Assembly (NCBI GenBank): GCA_963700785.1
Contig: CAVOYZ010000010.1
Location: 62,001-126,000, forward strand
Length of the DNA: 64,000 nt
Source: CAXMST01 sp963700785
GTDB taxonomy: Bacteria; Actinomycetota; Thermoleophilia; Solirubrobacterales; 70-9
Reading direction: 5' to 3'
Shown piece by piece: positions 1-8,437 of the stretch. Numbering within the stretch: position 1 is the first letter of the stretch; each line of letters starts with the position of its first letter. Position numbers and translations under genes: made by a program. The notes under the pieces are model-generated. The model had not been told where the DNA came from. It saw only the letters and a program-made list of their open reading frames with translations, and searched no databases.

Positions 1-486
1 ATCAACCTGTTCATCGACGTCCAGTGCCGCGTCTGCGCCGACTATGCGCGCGAGGTGGTGAACCCGGTGATCGCCGACTACGTTCGGACCGGGGAGGCGC
101 AGATCATCCTCCGCCATCGTCCGGTCGGGACGAAGCCGGCGACCCTGGGGGCGTTCGGAACCCTGGCGGCGGCTGAGCAGGATCGCGGCTGGCAGTACGC
201 GGAGATCTTCATGCGGAACCTCGACCAGGTGCCCGAGCTCGGCGTCGACGAGGACTTCCTCAACGAGGTCGCGGCCGTCACCCCGAAGCTCGATACCGGG
301 CAGTGGGAGCAGGACGTGCTCGACGAGGACGTCCGCGCCCAGGCTCAGGCCGACGACGAGTTGGCCGCCGAGCTCCGGATCCCCGGCGACACGGCGCTCG
401 TGATCGAGGGCGCGAGTGGCTCAGAGACGCTCGAGCGGGCGCCGCCGCTGGCGGACGTGATCGCAGCGATCGAGCGCGTCCGGTGA
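1..486 (+). CDS. DsbA-like thioredoxin-fold protein (5' end missing)
   Basis: The reading frame is open from base 1, so the gene begins before the window. The visible 161 residues start in a beta-strand followed by C-R-V-C, the CxxC redox motif of the thioredoxin fold, and then a helical stretch (ADYAREVVNPVI) typical of DsbA/DSBA-like oxidoreductases. The C-terminal third (TALVIEGASGSETLERAPPL) matches the strand region that holds the cis-Pro loop in this family, although the usual G-TP-T motif is not clear. The role is probably thiol-disulfide exchange on exported proteins. Any signal peptide or membrane anchor lies outside the window. Fold assignment is fairly secure, the substrate unknown. 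Confidence 0.75.
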   Translation: MNLFIDVQCRVCADYAREVVNPVIADYVRTGEAQIILRHRPVGTKPATLGAFGTLAAAEQDRGWQYAEIFMRNLDQVPELGVDEDFLNEVAAVTPKLDTGQWEQDVLDEDVRAQAQADDELAAELRIPGDTALVIEGASGSETLERAPPLADVIAAIERVR

Positions 487-530
487 GCCTCGTTCCCGGA
501 TCGCTGATGCCTGCCATACTCCCGCCACCT

Positions 531-604
531 CGGGGCGTGGCGCAGCCTGGTAGCGCGCACCGTTCGGGTCGGTGAGGTCCCCGGTTCGAATCCGGGCGCC
601 CCGA
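531..604 (+). tRNA. tRNA-Pro (anticodon CGG)
   Basis: The sequence folds into a complete cloverleaf of 74 nt. The acceptor stem CGGGGCG pairs perfectly with CGCCCCG, the D stem is GCGC/GCGC with loop AGCCTGGTA, and the anticodon stem is CACCG/CGGTG with loop TTCGGGT, giving anticodon CGG (Pro). The T stem is CCCGG/CCGGG around TTCGAAT. The discriminator base is A and CCA is not encoded. It stands alone between the DsbA-like gene and the superoxide dismutase gene. Confidence 0.97.
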
Positions 605-720
605 TTGCCTTCACCTCGCGGCCCGCGCGGAGGAACCGGTGGGCGACGACCCGGCCGGTGTAGATTTCCATCAGCCGCGCAAACGGCGAACGGAACACAC
701 CCGCCACAGAAGGAGACAGC

Positions 721-1329
721 ATGGCCTTTTCCGTACCCGATCTTCCCTACGACTACGACGCCCTGGAGCCGCACATCGACGAACAGACGATGCGGATCCA
801 TCACGATAAGCACCATCAGGCATACGTCGACAAGGCGAACGCCGCGCTGGAGGGCACGGACTGGGCCGACAAGGAGGTCGACGTGGTCGTCGCCAATCTC
901 GACCAGCTACCGGCGGACAAGCAGGGCCCGGTCCGCAACAACGCCGGGGGGCACTCGAACCACTCCTTCTTCTGGAAGGTCATGAGTCCCGACGGCGGTG
1001 GCGAGCCGAGCGGCGATCTGGCTGCCGCGATCGACGAGACGTTCGGCAGCTTCGACTCGTTCAAGGAGGAGTTCAAGAACGCCGGCGTCAACCGCTTCGG
1101 CTCCGGCTGGGCCTGGCTGATCCACGACGGGACCGGCCTGCTGGTCAGCTCGACGCCGAATCAGGACTCGCCGATCACCGATGGGCAGACGCCGGTGCTC
1201 GGGGTCGACGTCTGGGAGCACGCCTACTACCTCAAGTACCAGAACGTGCGGCCCGCCTACCTCGACGCGTTCTGGAACGTCGTCAACTGGGACGAGGCGG
1301 CGGCGCGGTTCGCCGCAGCCGCCGGCTGA
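721..1329 (+). CDS. sodA: Superoxide dismutase, Mn/Fe family
   Basis: This 202-residue cytoplasmic enzyme dismutates superoxide to O2 and H2O2. All four metal ligands are visible: H27 (RIHHDKHH), H81 (NNAGGHSNHSFFW), D163 and H167 (DVWEHAYY). The GGH at 76-78 and the Q148 in TPNQDSPI are the pattern usual for Mn-type enzymes, but Mn versus Fe cannot be settled by eye. The length is normal for the family. The start is supported by AAGGAG eight bases upstream. It is monocistronic, converging on the LemA gene. Rubredoxin 2 kb away may belong to the same oxidative-stress theme, which is inference. Confidence 0.96.
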   Translation: MAFSVPDLPYDYDALEPHIDEQTMRIHHDKHHQAYVDKANAALEGTDWADKEVDVVVANLDQLPADKQGPVRNNAGGHSNHSFFWKVMSPDGGGEPSGDLAAAIDETFGSFDSFKEEFKNAGVNRFGSGWAWLIHDGTGLLVSSTPNQDSPITDGQTPVLGVDVWEHAYYLKYQNVRPAYLDAFWNVVNWDEAAARFAAAAG

Positions 1330-1375
1330 TCGCTGAGAGCATGGGCCCGGGCGCCGAGGCCCGGCCCGGCCTGTC

Positions 1376-1930
1376 CTAGAACTTGACCTCGGTCGGCTCG
1401 CGCTCGGCCGCGTCGCCGATCTCGAAGAACTCGCGGGCGGTGAAGCCGCCGTAGTTGGCGATGATCGAGTTCGGGAAGACCTGGATCTTGGTGTTGTAGG
1501 ACTGGACGTTCGAGTTGTAGATCCGCCGCGAGGCCTGGATCTCGTCCTCGATCTCGTTCAGGTCCCGCTGCAGCTGCTGGAAGTTCTCGGTCGCCCGCAG
1601 GTCCGGGTACTGCTCGGCTACCGCGCGCAGGTCGGTCAGCGCTCCGGAGAGCTTCGCCTCGGCGTCCTGGGTGGCCTCGACGCTGCCGGCCTTCATCGCC
1701 TCCGACCGTGCCCGGGCCGTCGCCTCGAACACCTTCTGCTCGTGCGTGGCGTAGCCCTTCACCGTCTCGACCAGGTTCGGCACCAGATCGTGGCGGCGCT
1801 TGAGCTGAACGTCGATGCCGCTCCAGGCCTCGTCGACCCGGTTGCGGGACCCGATCATCGAGTTGCGGGTCAAAACGAAGACGAGCGCCGCGATCAGCAG
1901 CAGGCCGAGTATCACCAGGAACACAGTCAC
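1376..1930 (-). CDS. LemA family membrane protein
   Basis: The 184-residue protein opens with a single hydrophobic segment (FLVILGLLLIAALVFVL, about residues 3-20). The LemA core follows: NRVDEAWSGIDVQLKRRHDLVPNLV, then long helices, and near the end VFPNSIIANYGGF-AREFFE. This is the standard length and order for LemA. The family is a helical bundle held at the membrane with no agreed biochemical role. It is divergent from a DUF3137-like gene only 32 bases away, a pairing seen elsewhere with LemA, so the two may act together (inference). Confidence 0.93.
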   Translation of the reverse strand: MTVFLVILGLLLIAALVFVLTRNSMIGSRNRVDEAWSGIDVQLKRRHDLVPNLVETVKGYATHEQKVFEATARARSEAMKAGSVEATQDAEAKLSGALTDLRAVAEQYPDLRATENFQQLQRDLNEIEDEIQASRRIYNSNVQSYNTKIQVFPNSIIANYGGFTAREFFEIGDAAEREPTEVKF

Positions 1931-1962
1931 TGAGCGGATCCTAGCCGGTCACTCGGACCGAG

Positions 1963-2730
1963 GTGGTCATTAAGCTGCCGCGGCGTGACGCCCCCGATCT
2001 CAGCCCTCCTGCTTCGACGGCGGTCGGGGCTCCGGTGAGCGGCTCCCAACAGCGGCAGGCCTGGGTTGCCGCGGTCCGCTCGCTGGCCAGGGACCGGGGC
2101 CTGATCTACGAAGAGGTCGGCGGCGTCAATCCCCGGGGCGCACCGACGGCCCTCTGCCCCGGCGGCAGCAATCGGCTGGTCGGCGAGCTGACCGAGGGCT
2201 TCTGGGGGGGAAGCTGCGATGCGCTCGAGCGGGAGCGCGGCGGCTTGTGGCGCAAGACGGTGCTCCCCGATGCGGTGCTGGTCAAGTCCCACATGCCCGA
2301 GCTGGCCTCGGTCGTGCCGGCCTTCGACGTCGAGTCGATCGAGGCGACCCCCGACGAGCAGCTGCGCAAGCGGGTCTCGCGCCGGGTCAAGTTCGAGTCG
2401 ATCGAGTTCAACTCGAGGTTCATCGCGACGGTGCCGAAGGATCACGATCCGATCGCGCTGCGCGAGCTGTTCAGCCCCGCCTTCCTCACCTGGGCGACGA
2501 CGATCGATCGCGAGGTCGACTTCGGTGGCTCCGAGCACCAGCTCTACTTCATGTGGAGGCTGCGCGAGCGATCACGGGGCGAGCTCGAGATCGCGCTCGA
2601 CAACGCCGCGAAGCTGTACGCCCGGCTGCGCCGGGAGCTGGAGGGTGCGAACGTAGTTCCCTATCCGCCGGGCCCCTGGAACGCGGGGCTCGAGCCGTTC
2701 CCCACCGGGCCGGCCGCAGCCGGCGGCTAG
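1963..2730 (+). CDS. DUF3137-like protein, LemA neighbour
   Basis: The 255-residue protein lacks a clear signal peptide or membrane span. The middle (FESIEFNSRFIATVPKDHDP then ALRELFSPAFLTW) resembles the F-x-x-x-F-N-x-x-F-x-V core of DUF3137, including the following 'hydrophobic-P-x-hydrophobic' helix and a strand pair ending in LYFMW. The start is the GTG at 1963, the first in frame after the divergent LemA start, and no strong ribosome binding site precedes it, so the N-terminus is uncertain. Function is unknown. The link to LemA is by position and family habit. Confidence 0.6.
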   Translation: MVIKLPRRDAPDLSPPASTAVGAPVSGSQQRQAWVAAVRSLARDRGLIYEEVGGVNPRGAPTALCPGGSNRLVGELTEGFWGGSCDALERERGGLWRKTVLPDAVLVKSHMPELASVVPAFDVESIEATPDEQLRKRVSRRVKFESIEFNSRFIATVPKDHDPIALRELFSPAFLTWATTIDREVDFGGSEHQLYFMWRLRERSRGELEIALDNAAKLYARLRRELEGANVVPYPPGPWNAGLEPFPTGPAAAGG

Positions 2731-2734
2731 CGAC

Positions 2735-3331
2735 TCAGTCGGGATAGCGCGGGTCGCCCGGCAGCAGCACGTCGAACGACTCGCGGCTGCCGACGACCTT
2801 GGGCAGGATCGGATCGACCGGGCGTTCAACCGCCGCGTCGAGCACCGCGTCGGCCTCGCCGTAGCGATGCAGCTCATGCAGGTGGTGGACCGTCGGGAAC
2901 GAGATCTCCATCTCATCGCGCTCGGCCGCGGCCAGCGCCCGCTCCGGCGCGATCCACAGCGCCCGGTCCATCTCGATGCCGTCGGGCTCGGGCTCGCTGT
3001 GCGGCGGGGCGAGAGCGACGTAGAAGCGCGTGTCGAAGCGCACCGGCACCGGCTCGGGCGTGATCCACCGCGACCACGGCCTGAGGTCGGCCGCCGCGAC
3101 CTCGATCCCCGCCTCCTCGGCGAGCTCGCGGGCGCCGCAGATCCGGTGGGCCCACTCCTCGGCATCGACCCCGGCGGGCGGGTCGGCAGCGGCATCGGCG
3201 TCCTCGGGATCGACGACTCCGCCGGCGAACACCCAGACGCCCGGCATGAAGCGGGCGTCGGTCCCGCGCTGGAGCATCAGCAGCTCGATGCCGAGCTCGG
3301 CGTGGGTGCCGCCGCGGCGCATCAGGATCAC
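2735..3331 (-). CDS. NUDIX hydrolase
   Basis: The NUDIX box is recognisable though stretched: GGVVDPEDADAA, an insertion, then RELAEEAGIE, which supplies the R-E-x-x-E-E-x-G metal-binding core. The segment FMPGVWVFAGG before it is typical of the NUDIX fold. Such enzymes hydrolyse nucleoside diphosphate derivatives. The long variant with an acidic insertion resembles the CoA-pyrophosphatase/NUDT19-like group, but the substrate cannot be read from sequence. In frame upstream of the GTG at 3331 the translation continues PRPAAT, the usual family lead-in, so the true start may lie a few codons upstream, though no ATG, GTG or TTG is evident there. Confidence 0.85.
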   Translation of the reverse strand: MILMRRGGTHAELGIELLMLQRGTDARFMPGVWVFAGGVVDPEDADAAADPPAGVDAEEWAHRICGARELAEEAGIEVAAADLRPWSRWITPEPVPVRFDTRFYVALAPPHSEPEPDGIEMDRALWIAPERALAAAERDEMEISFPTVHHLHELHRYGEADAVLDAAVERPVDPILPKVVGSRESFDVLLPGDPRYPD

Positions 3332-3430
3332 CGTTGCCGCGGGGCGCGGGCTGACTGGGGTCGACTCGATCGCCGGACCATATTTGACCCGGCGCCGGTC
3401 GTTCGGTCCGATCGCTAGGCTGCTCCGCCA

Positions 3431-3607
3431 ATGGCTGAGACTGAAACGCAGTGGATCTGCACATCGTGCGGCTACATATACGACCCCGACGAGGGTGACC
3501 CGGACGGCGGGATCCCGGCCGGGACCAAGTTCGAGGACATTCCCGACGACTGGTTCTGCCCGGTGTGCGGGGCCCGCAAGGCGGACTTCGAGCGCTACGA
3601 GGGCTAG
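3431..3607 (+). CDS. Rubredoxin
   Basis: This 58-residue protein has the two C-x-x-C knuckles of rubredoxin: C10-T-S-C13-G-Y and C43-P-V-C46-G, with the conserved IYDPDEGDPDGGIPAGT and FEDIPDDWFCPVC stretches. Four Cys bind a single iron for one-electron transfer in the cytoplasm. The length is standard. Partners are unknown here. Rubredoxins serve alkane hydroxylases or peroxide/superoxide reduction, and no alkane hydroxylase is seen in the window. It is divergent from the NUDIX gene and followed by the broken DUF4349 gene on the other strand. Confidence 0.97.
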   Translation: MAETETQWICTSCGYIYDPDEGDPDGGIPAGTKFEDIPDDWFCPVCGARKADFERYEG

Positions 3608-3610
3608 CGG

Positions 3611-4837
3611 CTAGCTCTCGTCGAGGGCGCGGTTGCGGCGCCGGCGACGGACGCCGAGCGCGATCGCGTACGCGGCGGCAGCGAGGATCGCAAGCGGGGC
3701 GAGGATCGCGGCGCTGATCAGCAGCACGCCGGCGATCGTCTTCAGGACCGAGAGCGCGTCGTCGGCGGCGTCGCCGAGGGTCCAGCCGTCCTTACGCGCC
3801 GCCGGGGGTGCCCTCGATCGTCATGCTGATCTGCGAGGTGCGGGCCCGGCGGGCGATGTTGTCGAAGGCGGCCTCGGCGCGCGAGATCCGGCGGCGGGCG
3901 TCGCGAAGCTGCTCGCGCAGCGCGTCGGCCTCGGCCTCGGTCGAGGCGTTGCCGAGCGCCCGCAACAGCTGCCGTCGCTCGGCCCGCGCATCGCGCAGAT
4001 CGTCCTGGGCGGAGACGAACGGCCGGGTGATGTCGACTGCGGCCTCGTTCAGGGTCTCAACCGTTGCCAGGTCGGTGAGCCGGTCGAGGGTCGGGTCGAG
4101 CTCCCGGGTCGGGATCGAGAGCTCGAGGCTCGCGGTCGACCGCTGCTCGGTCTCGCTGAGCTGCGATGACAGCACGACCCCGCCGGCCGACTCGGTGATC
4201 TGGATCGCCTGATCGGAGACGTCGCGCACCTCGTCGGTGCCGGTCTTCAGCGCCAGGAAGGCGTTGCGATCCTGCCGGCGCTTGGCCTTGCCGGGGGCCG
4301 TGCGGTTGCTTCCCGGGAGCGGCGGCGCGGTCGCAACCTCGTCCGCGGCAGCGCCGCAGTCGCGATCGAACTCCTGAGCGCTTTCGCACCGGCGGCGCCG
4401 GCCTTGGTGCCCTTCGCGGCCCCGGCGCCCTCTGCCGAGGAGCCTGTGGAGCTGTCGAGCTGAGAGCTCGTTTCCCGGAGCGGCTCAAGGTTCTGGTCGG
4501 TGCCGCCGTCTCCCAGCGAGCTGATCCCGACCCCGACCACGACCAGCGCCGTCGCGAGCGCGCCGGCCGGCAGCAGCATCCGCCGCGGCCGCTCCGGCAG
4601 CAGGCGTCGCAGCGAGGGCACGCGGGAGCCGCCGAACCCCGCCCGCGCCCTCGCGTCCATCTCCAGCGCCCACTGCTCGGGTGGCGCGGCGCGCTCGGCC
4701 CGCAGGTCGGCGGTCAGCGTCGCGAGCTCGGCGAGGTCGGGATCGACCGGCTCGCCGGCGAGCGCCCGGTCGATCGCTGCGAGCTGTCGCTCGATCTCGG
4801 GGTCGAGGCTCTCGTCGGTCCGGTCAGGAGACTTCAT
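3611..4837 (-). pseudogene. Membrane anti-sigma-like protein with DUF4349 domain, two frameshifts
   Basis: The intact product would be about 408 residues. The N-terminal frame (start 4837) gives a cytoplasmic acidic region with EIERQLAAIDRALAGEPVDPDL, a membrane span (MLLPAGALATALVVVGVGI) and a Ser/Ala/Gly linker. Near 4370 the frame changes by an apparent one-base loss, and the DUF4349 domain follows (QDRNAFLALKTGTDEV, ESAGGVVLSSQ, then a long coiled coil with RDARAERRQLLRALGN). Near 3795 an apparent extra base moves the end into the first frame: DGWTLGDAADDALSVLKTIA, a second membrane span and RRRRRNRALDES. The two shifts cancel. The gene overlaps the ECF sigma gene by 14 bases, so it is probably its regulator. 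Either sequencing errors or a real double lesion would explain it. Confidence 0.75.
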
Positions 4838-5402
4838 TGCAGGCCCTCCTCAGCTTCTCGATTGCGCGGTGCAGCCTGGTCCCGGCGTTCGACTCGCTGA
4901 CGCCGATCACGCCGGCGATCTCGGCGTTGCTCAGCCCGGCGAAGAACTTGAGCGAGATCAGCTCTCGCTCGCGCGGCTCGAGCCGGCCGATCGCCTGGCG
5001 GAGCGCGGCGCGGCGCAGCGCCACCTCGGCGCCCTGCTCGGGGTTCGGGGTCTCGACGTCCTCGGGGTCGGCGGTGAGCTCGGTCTGCCGCCTGCGGCGG
5101 CGCAGCTCGTCGAGCGCCGCGTTGCGGGCGATCCCGAACAGCCAGGCGCGCCGCGAGCCCTTGCGGCCGTCGAAGCGGGAGCGCTTGCGGTAGGCGCGCT
5201 CGAATGCCTGGGCGGTCACGTCCTCGGCCGCCGAGCGGTCGCGGAGCAGGCCGGCGACGTAGGCGAAGACGTCGTCGCGGCTGGTCCTGTAGAGGGCCTC
5301 GAAGGCCGCATCGACGGGGTCGGTTCGGCTCGGTGATTCCGCGACGGGGGCGGTCAGCGTCTGCTCCATACCCCTACTACGGGGTCGGCGGCGATCCATC
5401 AC
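4824..5402 (-). CDS. ECF RNA polymerase sigma factor
   Basis: The protein has sigma region 2 (ALYRTSRDDVFAYVAGLLRD, DVTAQAFERAYRKRSRFDGRKG, RAWLFGIARNAALDELRRR) and region 4 (AIGRLEPRERELISLKFFAGLSNAEIA-VIGVSESNAGTRLHRAIEKLRR), with no region 3, which is the ECF layout. It directs RNA polymerase to a small regulon. The downstream overlapping gene encodes a membrane protein that probably holds it inactive. Two starts are possible, 5402 or ATG 5369 (MEQTLTAPV). A 10-bp inverted repeat lies just upstream (5439-5478) and could be an autoregulatory site. Confidence 0.93.
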   Translation of the reverse strand: MMDRRRPRSRGMEQTLTAPVAESPSRTDPVDAAFEALYRTSRDDVFAYVAGLLRDRSAAEDVTAQAFERAYRKRSRFDGRKGSRRAWLFGIARNAALDELRRRRRQTELTADPEDVETPNPEQGAEVALRRAALRQAIGRLEPRERELISLKFFAGLSNAEIAGVIGVSESNAGTRLHRAIEKLRRACNEVS

Positions 5403-5438
5403 AGCGATTATCGGCCGATCGGCACCTGCGCCCGCGCC

Positions 5439-5478
5439 GTGAACGGTTGAGTGCGCGATCGCCCCCCGAACCGTTCAC
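5439..5478. promoter_or_regulatory. Inverted repeat upstream of the ECF sigma gene
   Basis: GTGAACGGTT at 5439-5448 is repeated as its exact reverse complement AACCGTTCAC at 5469-5478, with a 20-base spacer. It lies between the end of the SDR gene (5491) and the start of the sigma gene (5402), both on the minus strand. It could be a hairpin ending SDR transcription, though no T-run follows, or an operator or ECF promoter element for the sigma gene. Confidence 0.45.
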
Positions 5479-5490
5479 TCTCGGAGGGGC

Positions 5491-6345
5491 TCAGGGGAGC
5501 TTCAGGCTGCGGGCGACGAGCGCGTCCCAGACGCGGTCGGGCAGCAGCCGGGAGGCGGTCTTCATCGCGAGCGCGTCGCGGCCGACGGTGTAGCGGGCGC
5601 GGGGGCGCTTGACGGTCAGCGCCTTGTGGATCGTCCGCGCCACCTCCTCGGGCGGGATCCCGCGGGCCCCCGTCTCGGCGCTGATCTGCGAGGTCCGGTC
5701 GATCGCCCGGCCGTAGAGGCCCTCGGCCTCGGGCTCCATCCGCCCGCGCACCTCGTCGGCGATCTCCTGACCGCGGTTCCAGATCTCGGTCGCGACGCTG
5801 CCGGGCTCGATCGCGATCGTCCTGATCCCCCAGGGGCGCAGCTCGCCCCGGAGGCAGTCGCTGACCGCCTCGAGGCCGAACTTCGAGGCACAGTACGGCC
5901 CGTAGAACGGGGTCGCGACGAGGCCGCCGATCGAGGTCACGTTGACGATCCGCCCGCGGGCGGTCCGTAGCTGGGGCAGCATCGCCCGGATCACCGCGAG
6001 CTGGCCGATCAGATTGACCTCGAGCTGACGGCGGACGTCGTCGAGCGGCACGAACTCGAGCGGGCCGGCATAGGCGACGCCGGCGTTGTTGACGAGCGCG
6101 GAGAGGCCGGCGCCGCCGGCGCGGCTCTCGATCTCCGCGGCTGCAGCGGCGATCGCCTCGCCGTCGGTCACGTCGATGATCAAGGGCTCGAGCTCCCCGG
6201 CGGCCTCGGTCTGCACGCTCTCGCCGTCGGCCGGCTTGCGGACCCCGGCGAAGACATGGAACCCGCAGCGGGCCAGCTCGAGCGCCGTCGCTCGCCCGAT
6301 CCCGGTCGAGGCGCCGGTGACGAGGGCGGCGCGCCGCTCGCTCAT
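5491..6345 (-). CDS. Short-chain dehydrogenase/reductase
   Basis: A classical SDR of 284 residues. TGASTGIG near the N-terminus is the Rossmann nucleotide-binding motif, NNAG and the Ser in VTSIGG follow, and Y-C-A-S-K is the catalytic YxxxK. The substrate is not predictable. The start overlaps the bioA stop by four bases, so it is translationally coupled as the last gene of the biotin operon. A role in biotin or pimelate metabolism would be inference, as SDRs are not standard members of this pathway. Confidence 0.92.
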   Translation of the reverse strand: MSERRAALVTGASTGIGRATALELARCGFHVFAGVRKPADGESVQTEAAGELEPLIIDVTDGEAIAAAAAEIESRAGGAGLSALVNNAGVAYAGPLEFVPLDDVRRQLEVNLIGQLAVIRAMLPQLRTARGRIVNVTSIGGLVATPFYGPYCASKFGLEAVSDCLRGELRPWGIRTIAIEPGSVATEIWNRGQEIADEVRGRMEPEAEGLYGRAIDRTSQISAETGARGIPPEEVARTIHKALTVKRPRARYTVGRDALAMKTASRLLPDRVWDALVARSLKLP

Positions 6346-7694
6346 GCCGCCCGAGCCGTTCCCGCCGCCGCTTCGGGCGAGGCCTCGCGGAGCCGTGGGC
6401 GCCGCTCGCCGGCGTAGGCCCCGGCGCTGGCCGCGCGGATCGCGGCGACCGTGATCTCGACCAGCCGGACCAGCTCCGACTTGCTGATCGCCGGCGGCGG
6501 CATCAGCACGACGGTGTCCCCGAGCGGCCGGATGATCGCGCCGCGCTCCCGTGCTTCGATCGCCACGCGGTGGCCGAGGCCGAGCGCGGGATCGTGCTCG
6601 CCGAGGTCGATCCCGACCATCAGCCCGCGGCCACGAACCTCCTCGACCTCGTCCATCGCCGCGACCGGCTCGAGGATGTCGTGCAGAAGCCGGATCTTCG
6701 GCTGCAGGCGCAGCAGCGTGTGCTCGGTCTCGAACACGTCGAGGCTGGCGATCGCCGCCGAGCAGGCGAGTGGATTGCCGGTGAACGTGTGACCGTGGAA
6801 GAAGGTCCTGAGCTCGGTCGGCTCGCCGAGAAAGCCCTCGTAGATCCGCTCCGATGTGATCGTCGCCGCGAGCGGCATGTAGCCGTTGGTCAGGCCCTTG
6901 CCGAGGCAGAGCAGGTCCGGTGCCACACGCTCCTGCTCGCAGGCGAACATCGTCCCGGTGCGCCCGAAGCCGGTTGCCACCTCGTCGCAGATCAAGAGGA
7001 CCCCGTGCTCGTCGCAGAGCCGGCGCAGCGCCCGCAGATAGCCCGGGGGCTGGGTGCGGATGCCGGCCGCGCCCTGGACGAGCGGCTCGACGATCACAGC
7101 GGCGATCTGACCCCCGTCGGCGTCGAGCGTCCGCGCGAGGGCGTCGACGTCGCCCGGCGGCACCTGATGGCCGTCGAACAGCAGCGGCGCGTAGGCGGAG
7201 TGGAAGAGGTCGATGCCCCCGACCGATACCGATCCGACGGTGTCGCCGTGATACGCGCCGGCAAGGTTGACGAAGCTGGTCCGGTCGGCGTCTCGCCCGC
7301 CCCGCTGCCGCCAGTACTGGAACGCCATCTTCAGGGCGATCTCGACCGCGGTCGAGCCCGAGTCCGAGTAGAAGACCCTGGTCAGGCCGGGCGGGGCGAT
7401 ATCGATCAGGCGGCCGGCCAGCTCGACCGCGGGAGCGTGCGTCAGCCCGAGCAGGGTCGAGTGCGCGACCCGATCGAGCTGGTCACGGACGGCCTGATCG
7501 ATCAGCGGGTGACGATGCCCGTGGACGTTGCACCACAGCGACGAGACCCCATCGATGTAGCGCCTCCCGTCGACGTCGATCAGATCGGTCCCCTCGGCTG
7601 CGGCGATCACCAGCGGCTGCTCCCGCTCCCAGCTGCGCTGCTGAGTGAACGGGTGCCAGAGGTGCCGGTGGTCGAGCTCGCCGAGCGAAGACAT
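6342..7694 (-). CDS. bioA: Adenosylmethionine-8-amino-7-oxononanoate aminotransferase
   Basis: This 450-residue PLP enzyme converts 8-amino-7-oxononanoate to 7,8-diaminononanoate using S-adenosylmethionine as amino donor. Diagnostic blocks are HLWHPFTQQ at the N-terminus, YIDGVSSLWCNVHGHRHP, FYSDSGSTAVEIALKMA, LICDEVATGFGRTGTMFACE (PLP aspartate) and LGKGLTNGYMPLA (Schiff-base lysine). I start it at ATG 7694 (MSSLGELDHRHLWHPF). The frame stays open further upstream but that part overlaps bioD and is low-complexity. It lies in the order bioB-bioF-bioD-bioA. Confidence 0.96.
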   Translation of the reverse strand: MSSLGELDHRHLWHPFTQQRSWEREQPLVIAAAEGTDLIDVDGRRYIDGVSSLWCNVHGHRHPLIDQAVRDQLDRVAHSTLLGLTHAPAVELAGRLIDIAPPGLTRVFYSDSGSTAVEIALKMAFQYWRQRGGRDADRTSFVNLAGAYHGDTVGSVSVGGIDLFHSAYAPLLFDGHQVPPGDVDALARTLDADGGQIAAVIVEPLVQGAAGIRTQPPGYLRALRRLCDEHGVLLICDEVATGFGRTGTMFACEQERVAPDLLCLGKGLTNGYMPLAATITSERIYEGFLGEPTELRTFFHGHTFTGNPLACSAAIASLDVFETEHTLLRLQPKIRLLHDILEPVAAMDEVEEVRGRGLMVGIDLGEHDPALGLGHRVAIEARERGAIIRPLGDTVVLMPPPAISKSELVRLVEITVAAIRAASAGAYAGERRPRLREASPEAAAGTARAA

Positions 7695-7708
7695 CGTCGG
7701 TGCTGAAT

Positions 7709-8431
7709 CTAGGCCGGTACCCGGTCGGACCTGCGGTCCGACAAACGCCCAGTTTGCGGTGGCGGCCCGGTTGCGAGATCGAGCCCGGGCCAGCTCTCGG
7801 TCCGCGCCGGATCGAGAGCCGGCAGCAGCTCGACCTCGACCTCGCCCAGTGCCTCGATCGAGTCGCGGTTCGAGCGCTCGAGCCGCGACGGTTTCGCCGG
7901 CCACGGGTTCAGCACGACCGCCCTGACGGTCAGGCCGACGGCCCTGATCGCCTCCAGGGTGAGCAGCGTGTGGTTGATCGTGCCGAGCCCCGGTGCCGCG
8001 ACCACGACCATCGGCAGGCCGAGGTCGGCGGCCAGGTCCCGGACCAGGTAGTCGCCGGCCAGTGGAACGAGCAGGCCGCCGACGCCCTCGCAGACGAGCA
8101 GATCCGCTCCGTCGGCGGCGAGCGCGGCCGAGGTCCGCAGCCGCCGCGGCTCGATCGGCTCGCCCGCCAGCTCGGCCGCGAGGTGAGGGGAGACGGCCGG
8201 GCCGTACCGGTACGGCGCGATCTCGTCGTCGCTCTGAGGCGACCCCGATGCGCGCCGCAACAGCGCGTGGTCGGGCTCGCCGCCCTGCTCGAGCCCGGAG
8301 ACGGCGGGCTTGAAGACCCGCACCCTCGCTCCCGCCCTCGCCGCGGTCCGGGCGATCACGGCGGCGACGACGCTCTTGCCGACCTCGGTACCGGTGCCGG
8401 TCACGAACAGGCCTCTGAGCGCCTCCGGCAT
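7709..8431 (-). CDS. bioD: Dethiobiotin synthetase
   Basis: The 240-residue enzyme closes the ureido ring of dethiobiotin from diaminononanoate, CO2 and ATP. The P-loop GTGTEVGKS sits at residues 12-20, followed by VRVFKPAVSG, then EGVGGLLVPL and PMVVVAAPGLGTINHTLLTLEAIRA, all standard for BioD. It starts seven bases after the bioF stop and is followed closely by bioA. The C-terminal 30 residues are Arg-rich and poorly conserved. Confidence 0.95.
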   Translation of the reverse strand: MPEALRGLFVTGTGTEVGKSVVAAVIARTAARAGARVRVFKPAVSGLEQGGEPDHALLRRASGSPQSDDEIAPYRYGPAVSPHLAAELAGEPIEPRRLRTSAALAADGADLLVCEGVGGLLVPLAGDYLVRDLAADLGLPMVVVAAPGLGTINHTLLTLEAIRAVGLTVRAVVLNPWPAKPSRLERSNRDSIEALGEVEVELLPALDPARTESWPGLDLATGPPPQTGRLSDRRSDRVPA

Positions 8432-8437
8432 CGGTGC

